NCBI GenBank assembly: GCA_000733355.1 | Contig: JNVV01000026.1 | Location: 200,052 to 264,051, forward strand | Direction: 5' to 3' | DNA length: 64,000 bases | DNA from: Falciphora oryzae | Lineage: Eukaryota > Ascomycota > Sordariomycetes > Magnaporthales > Magnaporthaceae | Shown here: piece by piece, positions 1-12,039 of the stretch | How the letters are laid out: each line of letters opens with the position of its first letter | Position numbering within the stretch: position 1 is the stretch's first letter | Made by a program: the position numbers and the translations under genes | The notes under the pieces: model-generated | Told to the model about the DNA's origin: nothing | Seen by the model: only the letters and a program-made list of their open reading frames with translations | The model's database searches: none

Positions 1-310
1 GCCGGCCGACTGCTTTTCTCTACCACCAACAGCAGCGCTCACAGCGCCCCGGCGTTTATTCGCCCCTTCTTTTGCCGATTGCCCGCTCACTAACAAGGAG
101 CGCCGGAATGCGGCCCGAACTCCGTGTGCCTTGGGCTTGCCCCTTGGTTTGATTTGTTAGCCGCCTCGATAGCAACATATAGCCTAGTGTCAAGCTTAGG
201 TAGCGCTAGCACGTCGTATGCCCCCTGGGAGGCAGGGACTGGTAGATCCCGACTTACCGACGTTAAATAGACTCTCTCTCTCTCTCTCTCTCTCTCCGAA
301 ACGTCCATTT
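1..310. other. Left edge, no gene seen
   Basis: The first 310 bases have a different, less AT-rich composition from the transposon remnant that follows. I find no coding region in them. A dinucleotide CT repeat closes the segment at 272-297. The change of composition just after it suggests that the 3' end of the neighbouring retroelement is truncated here. Confidence 0.5.
272..297. repeat. (CT)n microsatellite
   Basis: About 13 uninterrupted CT units lie at the junction between the left edge and the retroelement remnant. Confidence 0.9.
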
Positions 311-319
311 CAATTTATG

Positions 320-3300
320 CTAAAAAAAAATAGGTCGAAATGCTGAAATATTAGAGGCGAAACGAAAGCGACTTTAAAAGCTTCGAAAGCCTATTCCATT
401 TCGGGGGTTCATTGCTATTAGCTTTTAAACAGGGCGTTAGCCGTCGTTATAGGCCTAACGATTCCTAAAAACCTCTTAATAAACCTCCTGTAAAAGTTGG
501 CAAAGCCAACGAACGATTGGGAATCCTTAAAGCAATTAGGGGCCTTCCATTAAATAATAGCATCAACCTTATCCTTAAACATTGCAATGCCCTCGGGTCC
601 TATTATGTAACTAAAGAATTCGACTTCGTATACCCCCCAAACGCATTTGCGAAAGGCCACGGCCAGGTTGTGTTTAGTAAAGCAGCAAAGCACTTCCTTT
701 ACCAAACTATCGTATTATTCCTTAGTTTTTGCGTATATTAAAAAGTCATCCAAATACACAAAAAGCCCGGCATCGATAAAGTCCATAAAAACATAGTTCA
801 TTATGCTTTAAAAGGTAGCGGGGGCGTTAATAAAGCCCATAAGCATAACCGTAAACTTAAAAACGCCGTATTTGCAGCGGAAAGCTGTAAACTATTCGTG
901 CCCTTTCTTTATCCGAATCAAATTAAACCCGGTTTTAAAATCGATCTTCGTTTTCCATTTGGCATTCCGAAATCGATCCTAAAGCTCCGTAATAAACGGG
1001 ATAAAGCACCGAATCGGAATCGTTTTAGCGTTTACGTCCTTGTAATCGACTACTACCCTTAAAAAATCGAAAGGGTTTTTTTTTTCTGCGAATATAAAAG
1101 GCGAACTATTGGCAGTTTTGCATGGCCTAGCCCGACCGATTCGTACCTGCTTTTCCAGCCACGGCTTTAGGATATCCAATTCCCTTTGGCTCATTAAATA
1201 CAAAAGGCTATAAATTAATTAAACTCCTTTTTTAAAGTAAATTTCGTAATCCTAAAGCTAATGATCGGAAAAACGGGTAGCAACCGTTTCCGTTATAATA
1301 AAGAAAAATTCCCTAAACTCCTATAGCACCGATTCGAAACCGTCCGAATTTGCTTTATTCACTTCCTCAAAGGAAAAAATACCGTACCCGTATTTAATAA
1401 CGGCAATAATCGCGGGTTCGATTGTTTTCATATTTTCCCGAAAGCGTAAGCCTTTAAGCAGCCGTAAATCCTATAGCTTCCGTGCCCGGGGCTTGTTGCA
1501 TTTCCGGCATTTGTCCAAATCTATTCGGATATCCCGAAAGTCGCGATCCAGTAACCCCAGCGGTAGGTATTGCCTTTGCTATACGAAAGGCAGGATAATA
1601 TCGCAATCTGGATCCGTAGGACTAACTTCGAACATTTCCGTAAAATAGTGCGTTTTGTACCGAAAGGTAACGTTAACAACTAGTTGCTTTCCGGCCTCTA
1701 ATTCGATTTTCCCTAAAAAGGAAGTCATTACGCAAAGGATAGCTTTATCAACCAGGTAACCCGGAAGTTGCTTAGCTATTTTATCCGACATAACCTTCGT
1801 ATCGCTACTTCCGTTTAAAAGGACCCTAACGGGTATTTCCTTCGATCCCCTCGCCTGTATGTACATGCGAAGGATTGGCCTTGCGAGTTCCCTATCCGTT
1901 AAAGGCCTCCGTGCAATAGCGACGGTTAATAGTTGTAACAAGGGGTCAAAGACGGCTTGGAGAAGGATCTCTATATTGCAGATAATCTTTCTATGGGCTC
2001 AAAAGATGCTTGAGGAAGAAGGAATCTGTAACAAGGGGTCAAAGACGGCTTGGAGAAGGATCTCTATATTGCAGATAATCTTTCTATGGGCTCAAAAGAT
2101 GCTTGAGGAAGAAGGAATCTTTCATGGAGGACATAGGAGATGGCAGGGTTTATATAAACCACCCTGTGATCCGTGCGAAGTATTGAGTACATGATTCACA
2201 CTGCCCTTTCGGCCTTTAGCCTTTTAGGCCTCGGGGCCGTTGGGCACCTATACCGGTTCCCAAACCTTCTGTGGGGCCGATTAGGTGAGTCCACAGGTTC
2301 TTCCGTGTGACAATAGTTGTCAACAGTTATCGTCCGATTCCGAATCTAATAGTTCAAAAATTCGTAATTCGCTCGAGGCTTCTAAAGTAAAGCCAGCGAT
2401 TTTAGCCTTTTTAGCCTATAGCTATTCCTCCTATTCGTCCGTTACAGGGCGTTTAAAAATGAATTTGGCACCGGCCGTTTTTGCTGGTATAGGAGGGAGT
2501 TCCTTGCCGTTAATGTCCTTTTTAGCGTAGCATTTTAACGTATAGTGCCCTTCTCTTCCGCAGCGCCAGCAATCGGCTTTAGCCAACTTTCGTACGTCGA
2601 TATCGCGTTATTCGATTCCTTCGAGTGCCAATTTGGTAGTAATCCAAATGTTGTTTTTTTTATCGGCGGCCTTTTTATCGTTAGCCTTCTTTCCGGAACG
2701 GGAGCTTAAGGATGGACTTGGGTTCCTATCTTTAAAGCCCTTGCCGCGGCGACGGCCCGCGTTCGAACGCTCCTAATTCGAAGCGGGCTCGTTTTTTCCC
2801 TTATCTTTCGGGGTTAGCCCCGGGTTTTGGAACATAATTTCGTAAATTTTGCCGGCCTTTTAAATTGCAGCAAGGAATTTTTCGTCCGTATCAAAAACTC
2901 CTCCGCAACGGGAATATACCAATTTAGTAATTTCCTTTAGAAAGGTGCGGGAAATGTATTCCTTAAACATAACGCCAGACTATTAAACCGCTTCGTTAAA
3001 ATTAAAAAGCTTAGTAAAGTACTAAACGGTATCTCCTTTGTATTTAAATTCCCGCATTTTTTTTAGCGTTGCGGTAATATTCGGTAGCGTCCCGGAAGCG
3101 TTTTTATAGGGCCGCCGAATAAGCCCGCTAGTTGTTTTCGAACTGCACGCTTCGAAAGGACCGAAGGCGTTAATAATGCCAAACTTATACGTTTTCCGTA
3201 AATAAGGACCCGACCTAGTTAATTTTAATTATATCGTTAAAAAAGCTTTCGACGTAAGTTTTCATATAAAAAGTAACGCGAAACCACCATAGCCTAAATT

Positions 3301-4600
3301 TAGCCAGGTCCTTACCGTCGTAACTAAATGGCTTATTAAGCTGAACTGGGTTAATAACGGCCGTAAAGATCGGATTATACGGGTAAGCATTTCCCTATTA
3401 AATAGCTTTAATAAAATCCCGCAAATCGGGGTCCTTAAAAGCCCGTCCGTTATTTTCGGGAGCATCGTTTTCCGAAAAGGAGTTTGAAAGTTCTAAAGGT
3501 TTTAAAGAAATAGCAATATGCTTAGGAAGTTCGTTAAATGGCCCCTAGGGAAGCCCCTAAGCGAATCCTCCAAAGCTTCTGGAATGCCTAGGACCTGCCG
3601 TAGCGGCCTTGTACTGTTATTAGGCAGCAAAAGCAGTAGCTCGAATTTGTTGCCGTCGGAAATTATCAAACGATAAAAGGTTTTAAAAGCCCTAACGTGA
3701 TAATGCCGACGTTTTAAACGCCGATTGGGGCAAAGGTTTTTCCGTAAAAAGGACGGGTTTTTCCCTTTCTGAAATGCTTTAACGGGAGCCCGGTAAAAAG
3801 GACGACCTTTGGAGGGCCGAAAATACCGTAGCTGATTTAGGCCGCCTTCTTTATGCCGTAAGTCGCCGATTTTCCCGTACGGCGTCCTTAACAAGCTGGT
3901 AAGTTTAAGCCAATATGCGTCGCTCGGTTTCGGTAAGGGCTTCGGGCGAAATATGTTTTTTAGTTAGGAGATTTTGGATTTAGGTATTTTTATTAACGGC
4001 CTAATTGGAAACTCCTTTTTCGAAAGTGGAAAATCGTGCTTATAGGTTTTGCAGGTAGTTTTGTTAGGCCCGAGTAACGTCTCGGAGCTGAATTAGGGCT
4101 TCCGAACGGGTTTGTTGCTTTTCGGCCAAAGTAGCGACCGTAGCCCAGATTTGTTATGCAAATGCTTAGCTTTTTCCAATAATCCGTTGCTGGAATGCCT
4201 TTTATTAGTCGGCAGAAGCGATTAAGCTTTCTTTATATAAGGAAACGACGGTATTATATGCGTAAGTGATGTGGTCGTAATAGGTCCTGATTTTGCGGAT
4301 TTGTTCCCGATCGGCGAGGATTTCCTAGCTTACATTTCGGGATAAGGCCGAAATTGCTTCGTGCGTACTGATAAATTCCCGCTGGATTTTAGTTATCCAG
4401 CCCGGGGGATTTTAAAGGCGTTTTACGGATATAAGGGCTTATTATTCAAGGGCTATGCTAAAAAGGGGTGCCGAATACAGGATAAATGCCCCTTGATCGT
4501 TAAGCATAGGTGTATTTTAACGTTCTCTCGGTGCAAACCGGAAAGGGCCTTCGGGGGCTTTTCCGGCCGCTTTTTTAAATTAGGCCGGCATAGTATCAGC
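320..4600 (-). mobile_element. Decayed Ty3/gypsy retrotransposon (gag-PR-RT)
   Basis: Read on the minus strand from high to low coordinates, this is the gag-pol order of a Ty3/gypsy element. Around 4350-3850 there is a coiled-coil-like gag N-terminus with many stops. Around 3340-3270 there is a gag-like stretch. A CCHC zinc knuckle sits at 2530-2571 (C-x2-C-x4-H-x4-C, residues CWRCGREGHYTLKC). A protease-like segment lies at 1941-1579, where the usual DSG active-site triplet reads NGS. Reverse transcriptase runs from 1203 to about 430, with VDYKDVN, the catalytic YLDD at 745-756 and the thumb motif GFANFYRRFI near 500-470. Stops and frame breaks are everywhere and TA is strongly over-represented, as RIP would leave. 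Its own LTRs are not identified. It is interrupted by a solo LTR at 1934-2312. It cannot encode functional proteins. Confidence 0.88.
1934..2312. mobile_element. Solo LTR, copy A, with 5-bp target duplication
   Basis: The element begins TGTAACAAGG and ends GTGACA, giving TG..CA ends. It is bounded on both sides by ATAGT (1929-1933 and 2313-2317), a perfect 5-bp target-site duplication. It lies between the zinc knuckle and the protease of the gypsy remnant, so it inserted into that element. A 93-bp segment from its start is tandemly duplicated (1934-2026, then again from 2027), which makes this copy 379 bp against 285 bp for copy B. No internal retroelement sequence of its own is present, so it is a solo LTR. 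Orientation cannot be set without a full-length relative. Confidence 0.9.
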
Positions 4601-5011
4601 AGGCATACCGGAATCGCTAGGCAAAAAAAGGGATTTTACAGCCGGCATACCAAAATCGCTTGGTAAGGAAGGAGATATCGTTGCAAACGAAATAAAAGGG
4701 TCCGGTTCCCTGTATTTTTAGGCAAAGTAAAATCCTAAGGGTACAAGGGAGAATTTCCGGCCTCTTTTGGAGTCCCGTAGTTTCTTCAGGGCGATTAAAA
4801 GGGTGAAACGACCCTCTTGTATATTTTTTTCGCTTTTACCCGTTCGAAAATACCGGTAACAGTTAAAATATTTGTAATGTGGCCCCAGGGTTTTATTCGC
4901 TAAAGAAGGCAACAATTGGGGTTTGGGGGTGCCGACTAACAGGGCCTTTCCAAAGCTTAGGAGGAAAGATAGTGAGGCTTCCGTTAGGGGGCAGAGCGAA
5001 AAAAGATTATT

Positions 5012-5296
5012 TGTAATAAGGGGTCAAAGACGGCTTAAAAAAGGATCTCTATATTGCAGATAATCTTTCTATGGGCTCAAAAGATGCTTAAGGAAAAAGG
5101 AATCTTTCATAGAGGATATAGGAGATAGCAGGGTTTATATAAACCACCCTGTAATCCGTGCGAAGTATTAAGTACATAATTCATACTGCCCCTCCGGCCT
5201 TCGGCCTTTGGGCCTCGGGGCCGTTGGGCACCTATACCGGTTCCCGGACCTTCTGTAGGGCCGATTAAGTAAGTCCACAGGTTCTTCCGTGTGATA
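5012..5296. mobile_element. Solo LTR, copy B, heavily RIP-mutated
   Basis: This 285-bp copy aligns along its whole length with the LTR at 1934-2312, without the 93-bp duplication. Nearly all differences are CA to TA or TG to TA; the terminal CA has itself become TA. The flanking pentamers are TTATT (5007-5011) and ATATT (5297-5301), a 4 of 5 match that fits a decayed target-site duplication. It separates the gypsy remnant from the DNA-transposon remnant. Confidence 0.85.
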
Positions 5297-5309
5297 ATAT
5301 TAATATCGA

Positions 5310-6640
5310 AACGTGGTTTTAAAGCGATCCGGATTATCGGTTTTTCGTAACGATAATTGAAACCTATTTAGCTTCCAGTTTAACGATCCCGCTATTCGTT
5401 ATTATAACGGGCGTAAATATAAACGGGAAACACGTTTACAACTTTTTCGACCCCGGAACGATATTTGCGACGAACGAAAGCGGCTAAACCGACGATATCG
5501 TTATATTCAAATAGCTAAATCATTTTTTAAAAAATACCAAACCGTTAGCGCTTACTAATTACCGTTTATTGCTAATTGATAATTACGGATTTATTTTACT
5601 TTTCCCTTTTAAAAAAAATGCAAACAAGCGAAAGTTATTTTTTTCCTTTTCCCTCCGTATATAACGCATAAATTATAGCCTTTTAACGTCGGTATTTTTT
5701 CCGCTTTTAAACGCGCGCATTAAACCGATTTTTTAAAGCAAATTAAACTCGGCGCTTTTAATTACAATTATCCAGAGTTTTTTAACAGTTTTAAAAACAT
5801 ACGCCGGCGCGCGTTTAAAGTTGCTACGGTAAAATTAGCGTAATTAAAATACGAGCTCTAACCTTTTAACCTTTAAATTATGCTTAATAATTTTAAAAAT
5901 CCGTTAATTTCAACCAAATTTACGGCGGTAATAACGGAAAAAGTAAAATATATGCCTAATGCAACTGATTAAATCCGCCGGATTTAACGCCAAAGTTAAT
6001 TCCGCGCCTTTTTTTTAACGATAACGATATTTTACTTGCGTTAAAAACGCCCTCACCGGATTTATTCGCCTTTAATTAAAAGGAAGCTAAAACTTTTTCG
6101 TTAAATCTAACGGAAATCATTCCTTACGAAAACTAGCTTAAAAAACGCCTGCTTACTTCCGCCCAATTAAACAAACCGGTTTCGCTAACGATACTCCACG
6201 TTTTTGCGAAAATAAAAAAGGCTTCCCATACCGCGATTTTCGCCGGCGCGAAAGCGATCGAAAAGCTCCGTTAGCGTAAAAAAGCTAAAATCGAACTAAA
6301 ATAACGAACCGCGTTAAACCGTTTAATTACGCAAGTCGGGCTTATTTCTGTTGGTAACGCGCGCTTCCGGGCAATTAATAACGAAAACAACCGCCTCGCT
6401 TTAAAACGGAAAAAACGCCGGCGCCTACGCGGAAAAAACCTCAAATCGGAATTGAAAATACTTAAGCTTTGGCTAAAAAAATACAAACGGTAAGAAACCG
6501 ACCGCTTTAAGCAATTGCGGGCGCGTATGCGACTGCAAAGGGCAAAGCGTAAAAAAATTACAGATCTCGTCGTCCCCCAAAAGACTGCCTTAAAAAACGA
6601 AACCACGCTTCTCAGCAAATACTGGCAACAACGCCGAAAG
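5310..6640 (+). mobile_element. Decayed pogo/Fot-like DDE_1 transposase
   Basis: The plus-strand conceptual translation, broken by many stops, keeps the landmarks of the fungal pogo-type DDE_1 transposase. A segment near 5570-5610 (LLLIDNYGF) matches the second catalytic Asp region, usually LLxCDGHGSH. At about 5650-5715 the translation FPPYITHKL..PFNVGIFSAFKRA matches the family's LPPHTSHLLQPLDVGVF-type block. A basic, coiled-coil-like tail follows at 6290-6480. The N-terminal DNA-binding part is not seen; the solo LTR lies immediately upstream. Composition is AT-rich like the gypsy remnant and shifts abruptly near 6650. It is not functional. Confidence 0.72.
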
Positions 6641-6649
6641 CGCAACGAT

Positions 6650-7330
6650 CGGTTCCATGTGTTACGGCCAGACTAATGGAGGCACGCTGGCCTTGCATTG
6701 GCGCTATGAACGAAGATTCTACACTAAGGAGAGGGAAAGGAAAAGGCGCTGGTCGCGCCGGCATGACACGCGCCTGAAGTTGTCGCGATCTGTGTGGCTT
6801 GCATGCTTGTATCTGCCCCACATCTGCCCCACAGCTGTGGCGGTGCCACTGGACGCATGGCCTGTGGCGGGACCGTCACACCATGCCTTACAGGAGGAAG
6901 CTTCAATTTTTGCGCGCCTACAATCTAATAGGGCAAAAGAGGACGTATTCCTTCCTCCAAATTAGCAGCCAGCCGAGGAACTCTCTCCCTACACGCCTTG
7001 GAAGCTTACCCAACGAAACGAAGGCACGGTCCGAAAAATCGTACGAGCCTACTGGAAGGATAAATACGGTACAGATCTGCCTTCGGAAGTTCCTTTGCCA
7101 AGCAAATATTCACCAAAAAAGTACGAAATATCATCGCCTAACTGCACAAATACAAAGGGAAGCGATAGTTTTACGTTAAAAGCGGCTAATCGCCGTGATT
7201 AAAACGAAAAGGACGCCTTCGTTGACCTTTCCCTCGCCTAAATAGCTTCACTTTTACGTATTTGCAAAAATAAACTCGTTAGCAGGTTGCATTTGTAAGG
7301 GGCTTAGCGGGGGAGCCAACCCCTGCTTCA
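6650..7330. other. Composition boundary; possible transposon remnant
   Basis: GC content rises sharply near 6650. A short open stretch at about 6960-7180 on the plus strand (contains RAYWKDKYG) looks protein-like, but I do not recognise it and it has no start or partner exons. It may be the tail of the same mobile-element cluster. Confidence 0.3.
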
Positions 7331-7408
7331 TGCAATTGAGCGTGTCATGCAGAAAAACGGTAATACACAGGTTCCCAGCCAATTTTCTATGGGTAGAAGT
7401 GTCACTAA

Positions 7409-7442
7409 AATCCGACAGATTGCACGGAATCCGACAGATTGC
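7409..7442. repeat. Two direct copies of a 15-bp motif, 19 bp apart
   Basis: AATCCGACAGATTGC occurs at 7409-7423 and 7428-7442. Such paired motifs are common near the ends of fungal DNA transposons, so this may mark the outer end of the transposon island. No inverted partner was found on the other side. Confidence 0.5.
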
Positions 7443-10400
7443 CCGACCGCGCTAAATCCCCGAAGGGCTGATTTTCGCGGGTGCTTTTAACCCGTGCAAG
7501 TAGGGGAGAGCGGACGGGATCCCGTATATTCCAGTGGGCATGGTCGTATGTGCTTGTTTGTGGTAGTTTCCGGACTTATAAGGGTCTCGTCATCCCGTTA
7601 GGTCACAAGACTGATGCCTTTCGAGCCTCTCGGCTCCTCGACTGGTGGGTAGCGATGGCAGATAGGAGATCGGGACGGCGTGACTCTACGAAAGCAAGTT
7701 GAGGAAGGTCTTGGCTCATAGAGAATGGGCCCAAGTAACTGCCTGGCGTCAGGGCCAAAGATGACAACAAGAAAGCGAGTGATTACACTAGCAAGCTGTA
7801 ATCGTTTACAAAAAGACGACGCTTTAGAACCAGGACTCTTGAAGTTTCTGACAAGGTCAAGGAGCGTACGGGAAGAGGCTGTCAGGTCCAGTCGTTGGCG
7901 TCGTCACGATACCACCAGTTCCACAAGCCAGCACGGAGCGTTGCTGTGACGGTGGCACGATCCATCAATAACAAATGCTCTATTTTCTTTCTCCCTGTGA
8001 GAATGGCGCGTCCGTGAGTTCAAGTACTCCTCGATGCGCGTCGTCGTAAGTTTTACAGTCGGCCAATTTCGCCTGGCCACTTCGTCGGATGGATCACCGA
8101 AATCATGACTCTCCTCCCATAAACCTCCCACTATATCTCCATCCATTGGGGCATTGCTGCATAGACCAGGTACACTGGGCCCTTGGTCCCCGTCGCCGGC
8201 GCGCATTGCGGCCTTTGAGTCGCGTCTCCAGGCACAGAAAAGGGGAAGCGAGGCGCGTTGGCCCGGGTGGCTGGACTGTGTCCTGTGGCTCGCAGCGGAT
8301 GGACGTGTGGCTCACCGAGGCCGGGTCACCTCTGTTCGTCTGTGCAAGTCACTACAACCCTCACAGCCGGCAAGCCCGGCCAGCGTGGACGGGATTCGCG
8401 TCGGCTGCTGAAGGTCCAATGGCGCCACCATTCCGGTCCTCCCTATTTCCGCCGGCCCCTCTGGCGGTCCCACGTGGACCGCGACCAACGGTTACATGCC
8501 CCCTCTTTTGAGAAGGCGAAGAAGAAAAGAAGAAGAAGAAGCAACAAAAAAAAAAAAAAAAAAAACATCTGGAGATTTTGGGCCGGAATTGCGAGGCTCC
8601 AGTGCTAGTGTAGCGGTGGAGTTTTTCGGTTACTGGTCCCCATTCGATGGAGCAAAAATACACAGAAAAAAAAAAAAAAAAAAAAAAAAGCCGTTAAGTT
8701 TTCGGCGGGGCCCGGGGGATGCATCGTGAGGCGGACATTACTGGCACCCCCCTGCAGCTGCAGCGGGGAGACCGCTTCGCAGCACCGGTCGGAACAAAGT
8801 GGGCACTTTCGATTCCATTCCCAAGGGCATGGAGGAGACGGCCTCCACAGCTGGGTCTTTTTGAGGGAAGCCCTTGCCCCTGCCGCTGTTGGCTCGGCTG
8901 AGGAGACTCGGCCGGCGTTGGCTCGGCCTCGAAACTCGACAGCGATCCCAGGCCCAGCCCGTCCATTGCTCGGACTGAGGCTGAAAGAGAGAGCAAGGAG
9001 GACCACAGAGGAGTCGGCCGGCGGAGCGACCAAAAAGGGCATGTCTGGGTCATGAGTGCACGGAGGATGAAGAGAGGGTGAAAGTGCGACGGCGGGATGG
9101 CACGTCGGGAAAGCCGAGCCAACAGCGCCAGTGAAGGCAACCAAGCACCTGTCAAAGTGCCTCACGTCAGATTCGCTAGATAGGGGCCAAAAGTAAAGAG
9201 AGTCGGGCAAAGCCACCCATCATCCCATCAACGGGTTGGCAGGTTTCCATGCACGCATGGCAAGCACTGACAGCCGAACGCTTGTTTCTCATGTTTCAAA
9301 CAAATCTAAATTAAAAAGAGACGATAGCAAAGCTTCGCATATACCTCATACCGGCAGCTGCTTGTTCCATGGAAACAAAAAAGAAAAGATAAAAGGGCTG
9401 GGAAAACGTGGCCAATAACGACAAAACACCCACCTGATGGTTCGCGGCGGTTTGAAACAATGTTTTCCTAAACCCCGCACCTGCCGTCCCATCCGTCTGT
9501 CTGCTCCTGATGCGCCGCCCAGATAAGCCCGCTTAGCAGAAGTTCATGCCGGACGACAAGGAACAGGAACACAGAACCGGGCATCAATATCGCCTCTTTG
9601 TCCCACGTAGCACACCGGCCGTCCTCCTCATCTTTGCGTTACCTGACGGTCGAATTCTCGAACCCCCCAGACGGCCCGAGGGGAACAGTCATGGCTCCGT
9701 CAGCAAATAGCTGAAGTCGGAAGGACTGACGCTATCGAACGAGGCGGCGGCGGACTTGATTCCCAGAACGAGCCAAGCGCCACCCCGGAGAAGGGAGAGG
9801 GTTCGTTCAGCCCACCACCACACACAAAACACAAGCAGGTGTCTGTCCCTTGGGATTGATTACTCCGACGGCGCAGTCTTCTTGTTTCGTCTCTCCCGCC
9901 CAATATGGACCAGCCCCGGATCTCCCAGCCGAGTCTCACACTACCCCATCTCCCCAACGCTCTCTCTCCATCCTCCTGCATCCGTGGTGGTTGCTTGCTC
10001 CGGGTGTCATCCTCTGCCGCCATGCAGTGTGCTGGATGGAATCCTTCTGCGGCGACTTGCTGTATCGGGGATCATGCCCTTTCCCCCCACCCCGGGACAT
10101 GACGCCTATAACACGTGTGTATTAAGATGTGGACCCCTGAGGGTTCGAAGGGGCTGGGATTGGGGATCGGGGAAGATCAGTGATTGTATCCACGCAGTGG
10201 ATGGAGTGGGCATCCCAATTCATGGCTCTACCACGTTTTCTTGGTGTGTGGAACGGGGCTTTTTTTTTTTCTTGCTGCAAGCGTTTTGGACGTGCAGTAG
10301 CGCTCCTGCCAGCCAATTTATTCGTAGATTTTTTTTTCCCCGGGCAATTAATAACAGACTGGCTGGGAGGTGTATCCATCGATACCCGATCAATAGTCGG

Positions 10401-10561
10401 CAATCCCTGGTCTTGTTCCGCTGCTGTCCTTGAAGCTATTCAGGGGCGTGCCCGTGGTGGGCTGGAAGGGAACGCGCGTCGGCTTGGCAATGTTTTGTTT
10501 GATCGCGTCGAAGAAGCCCGCTCGCAAATAGATTGTTTTGCGTGGGGAAAAACGGGGGACC

Positions 10562-10589
<28 letters not shown>
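10562..10589. repeat. A28 homopolymer
   Basis: An uninterrupted run of 28 A, one of the longest of more than a dozen A/T homopolymers of at least 13 bp between 8.5 and 27.2 kb. Confidence 0.9.
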
Positions 10590-10592
<3 letters not shown>

Positions 10593-11868
10593 ACGGGAAG
10601 CGCGTCGTTCTGCGGATAAGGGGGCTTGCTTGTCGGGGTTCCATCCGCCGCCATCGCAAAGCCAACATGAGCCTGTTCGCGGCGCAGCAGTTTCCCATCA
10701 TTGTCTCTTGACCCCTCTTCACTTTGCTCCCTCCGACCTGCATGCTCAGGCTTGGTCTTGGAGACAGGCCTCTCCCAGCAAAGAAACAGATGCGGCTTTT
10801 CTGCCCGTTGGTCCCGGCCAATCCTTGCCCTCGGTGGGAACCTGGGAGGGCCTTTGCGTTCCCGCTTCTTTATTTGGAGATGTTTGCCTCCCAAAGCCAA
10901 GCCACACCAAGACCTCTCAACCCTCAGCTCTGTTGACTCGAGCAGGCGGAAGCGCGCCTCGAGTCCAGTCGCGCGCGCAGGACCCGTCCCATGGGACAAG
11001 GAAAAGCACTGTAGATTCCGTTGCCCAACCCAAGGGGAACCAAAAATGGAGTGAGGCTAGCTGGGCAAGACAGGACAGGCCACCACGGTTCGCCCAGGAC
11101 CCCCGGCGCGTTTGCGGTACTGACTCGACGACGGACGATGGTGCCGGAAAATCCGCGCCCGTGCAGCGTGTAGCGGGCGGCACTATCGAGTATCAATCTA
11201 GATGAAGAGCGGGGTGAATCGGAACGGCGCCTCCAAGGCTGGTGGCGCGGTGGTGATACGTTCGATGAGGGAGCACAGCATGCGCCCTGGAACGACTGAC
11301 TTGTATCACATTGCAATCCTGCTGAAGACGTGTGATACAAGCAAGGACTTTGACCGACATCCGTGTCCTGACATACAGACATCAAAGATTCCAGCAAACA
11401 AACTTGGCTATACTTACACTTTTTTTGCGTTTCTTTCCCTAGAGTTGTTTATTGCATCCGATGTTTCTGGTTTTTATCTTTCGTCCCTTGCTGGACCTCC
11501 CGTTGCTCCCGTCAACCCATCTGCAAGACCGATTTCGGCATAATACGCATGCAGGCGAACGAACCAAACCCCTCCCTCCTCCCGCGCCGGAGCTTTTTTG
11601 CCTCTGCCCGCTTTTGCTTGGCCTCTACAAGACTCGTGTAGCGTGTGCAACAGCCGCTATCTAGCAAAGACCGACTCGGGGAAACCGGCAGAGAGCCCAC
11701 AAGGCCGCAGGAGGCCCCGACGGCGGATGGGCCTAGACCTGTGCTTGTTTCCCTCTGGCCCTTTGTGAGGCCAAGCCAATCTGGGAGATGGAGTGGTTCG
11801 TCCCATATACACGCAAACATTGGAGAGGGGGAGGAGTTGGTTGCACGTTTCAGGCTTGCAAGGCAGTT

Positions 11869-12039
11869 GACATAGGTGGCTTGCGAAGAATCCGTCCGCT
11901 GACANNNNNNNNNNNNNNNNNNNNNNNNNNNNNNNNNNNNNNNNNNNNNNNNNNNNNNNNNNNNNNNNNNNNNNNNNNNNNNNNNNNNNNNNNNNNNNNN
12001 NNNGACATAGGTGGCTTGCGAAGAATCCGTCCGCTGACA
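11869..12039. other. Assembly gap flanked by the same 36 bp
   Basis: N occupies 11905-12003 (99 bases). The 36 bases just before the gap (11869-11904) are identical to the 36 just after it (12004-12039), both starting GACATAGGTGGC and ending CCGCTGACA. The simplest reading is that two contig ends overlap and the scaffolder failed to merge them, so the gap probably does not exist in the genome. Confidence 0.85.

Noticed and set aside
1934..5296. The two LTR copies as the two ends of one 3.3-kb retrotransposon
   Set aside because: Each copy has its own flanking pentamers, and the DNA between them is the gag part of a gypsy element whose pol continues outside the left copy. They are therefore independent solo LTRs.
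10180..11205. 341-codon plus-strand open frame
   Set aside because: It runs through the A28 homopolymer as a poly-Lys tract and shows no recognisable or balanced protein sequence.
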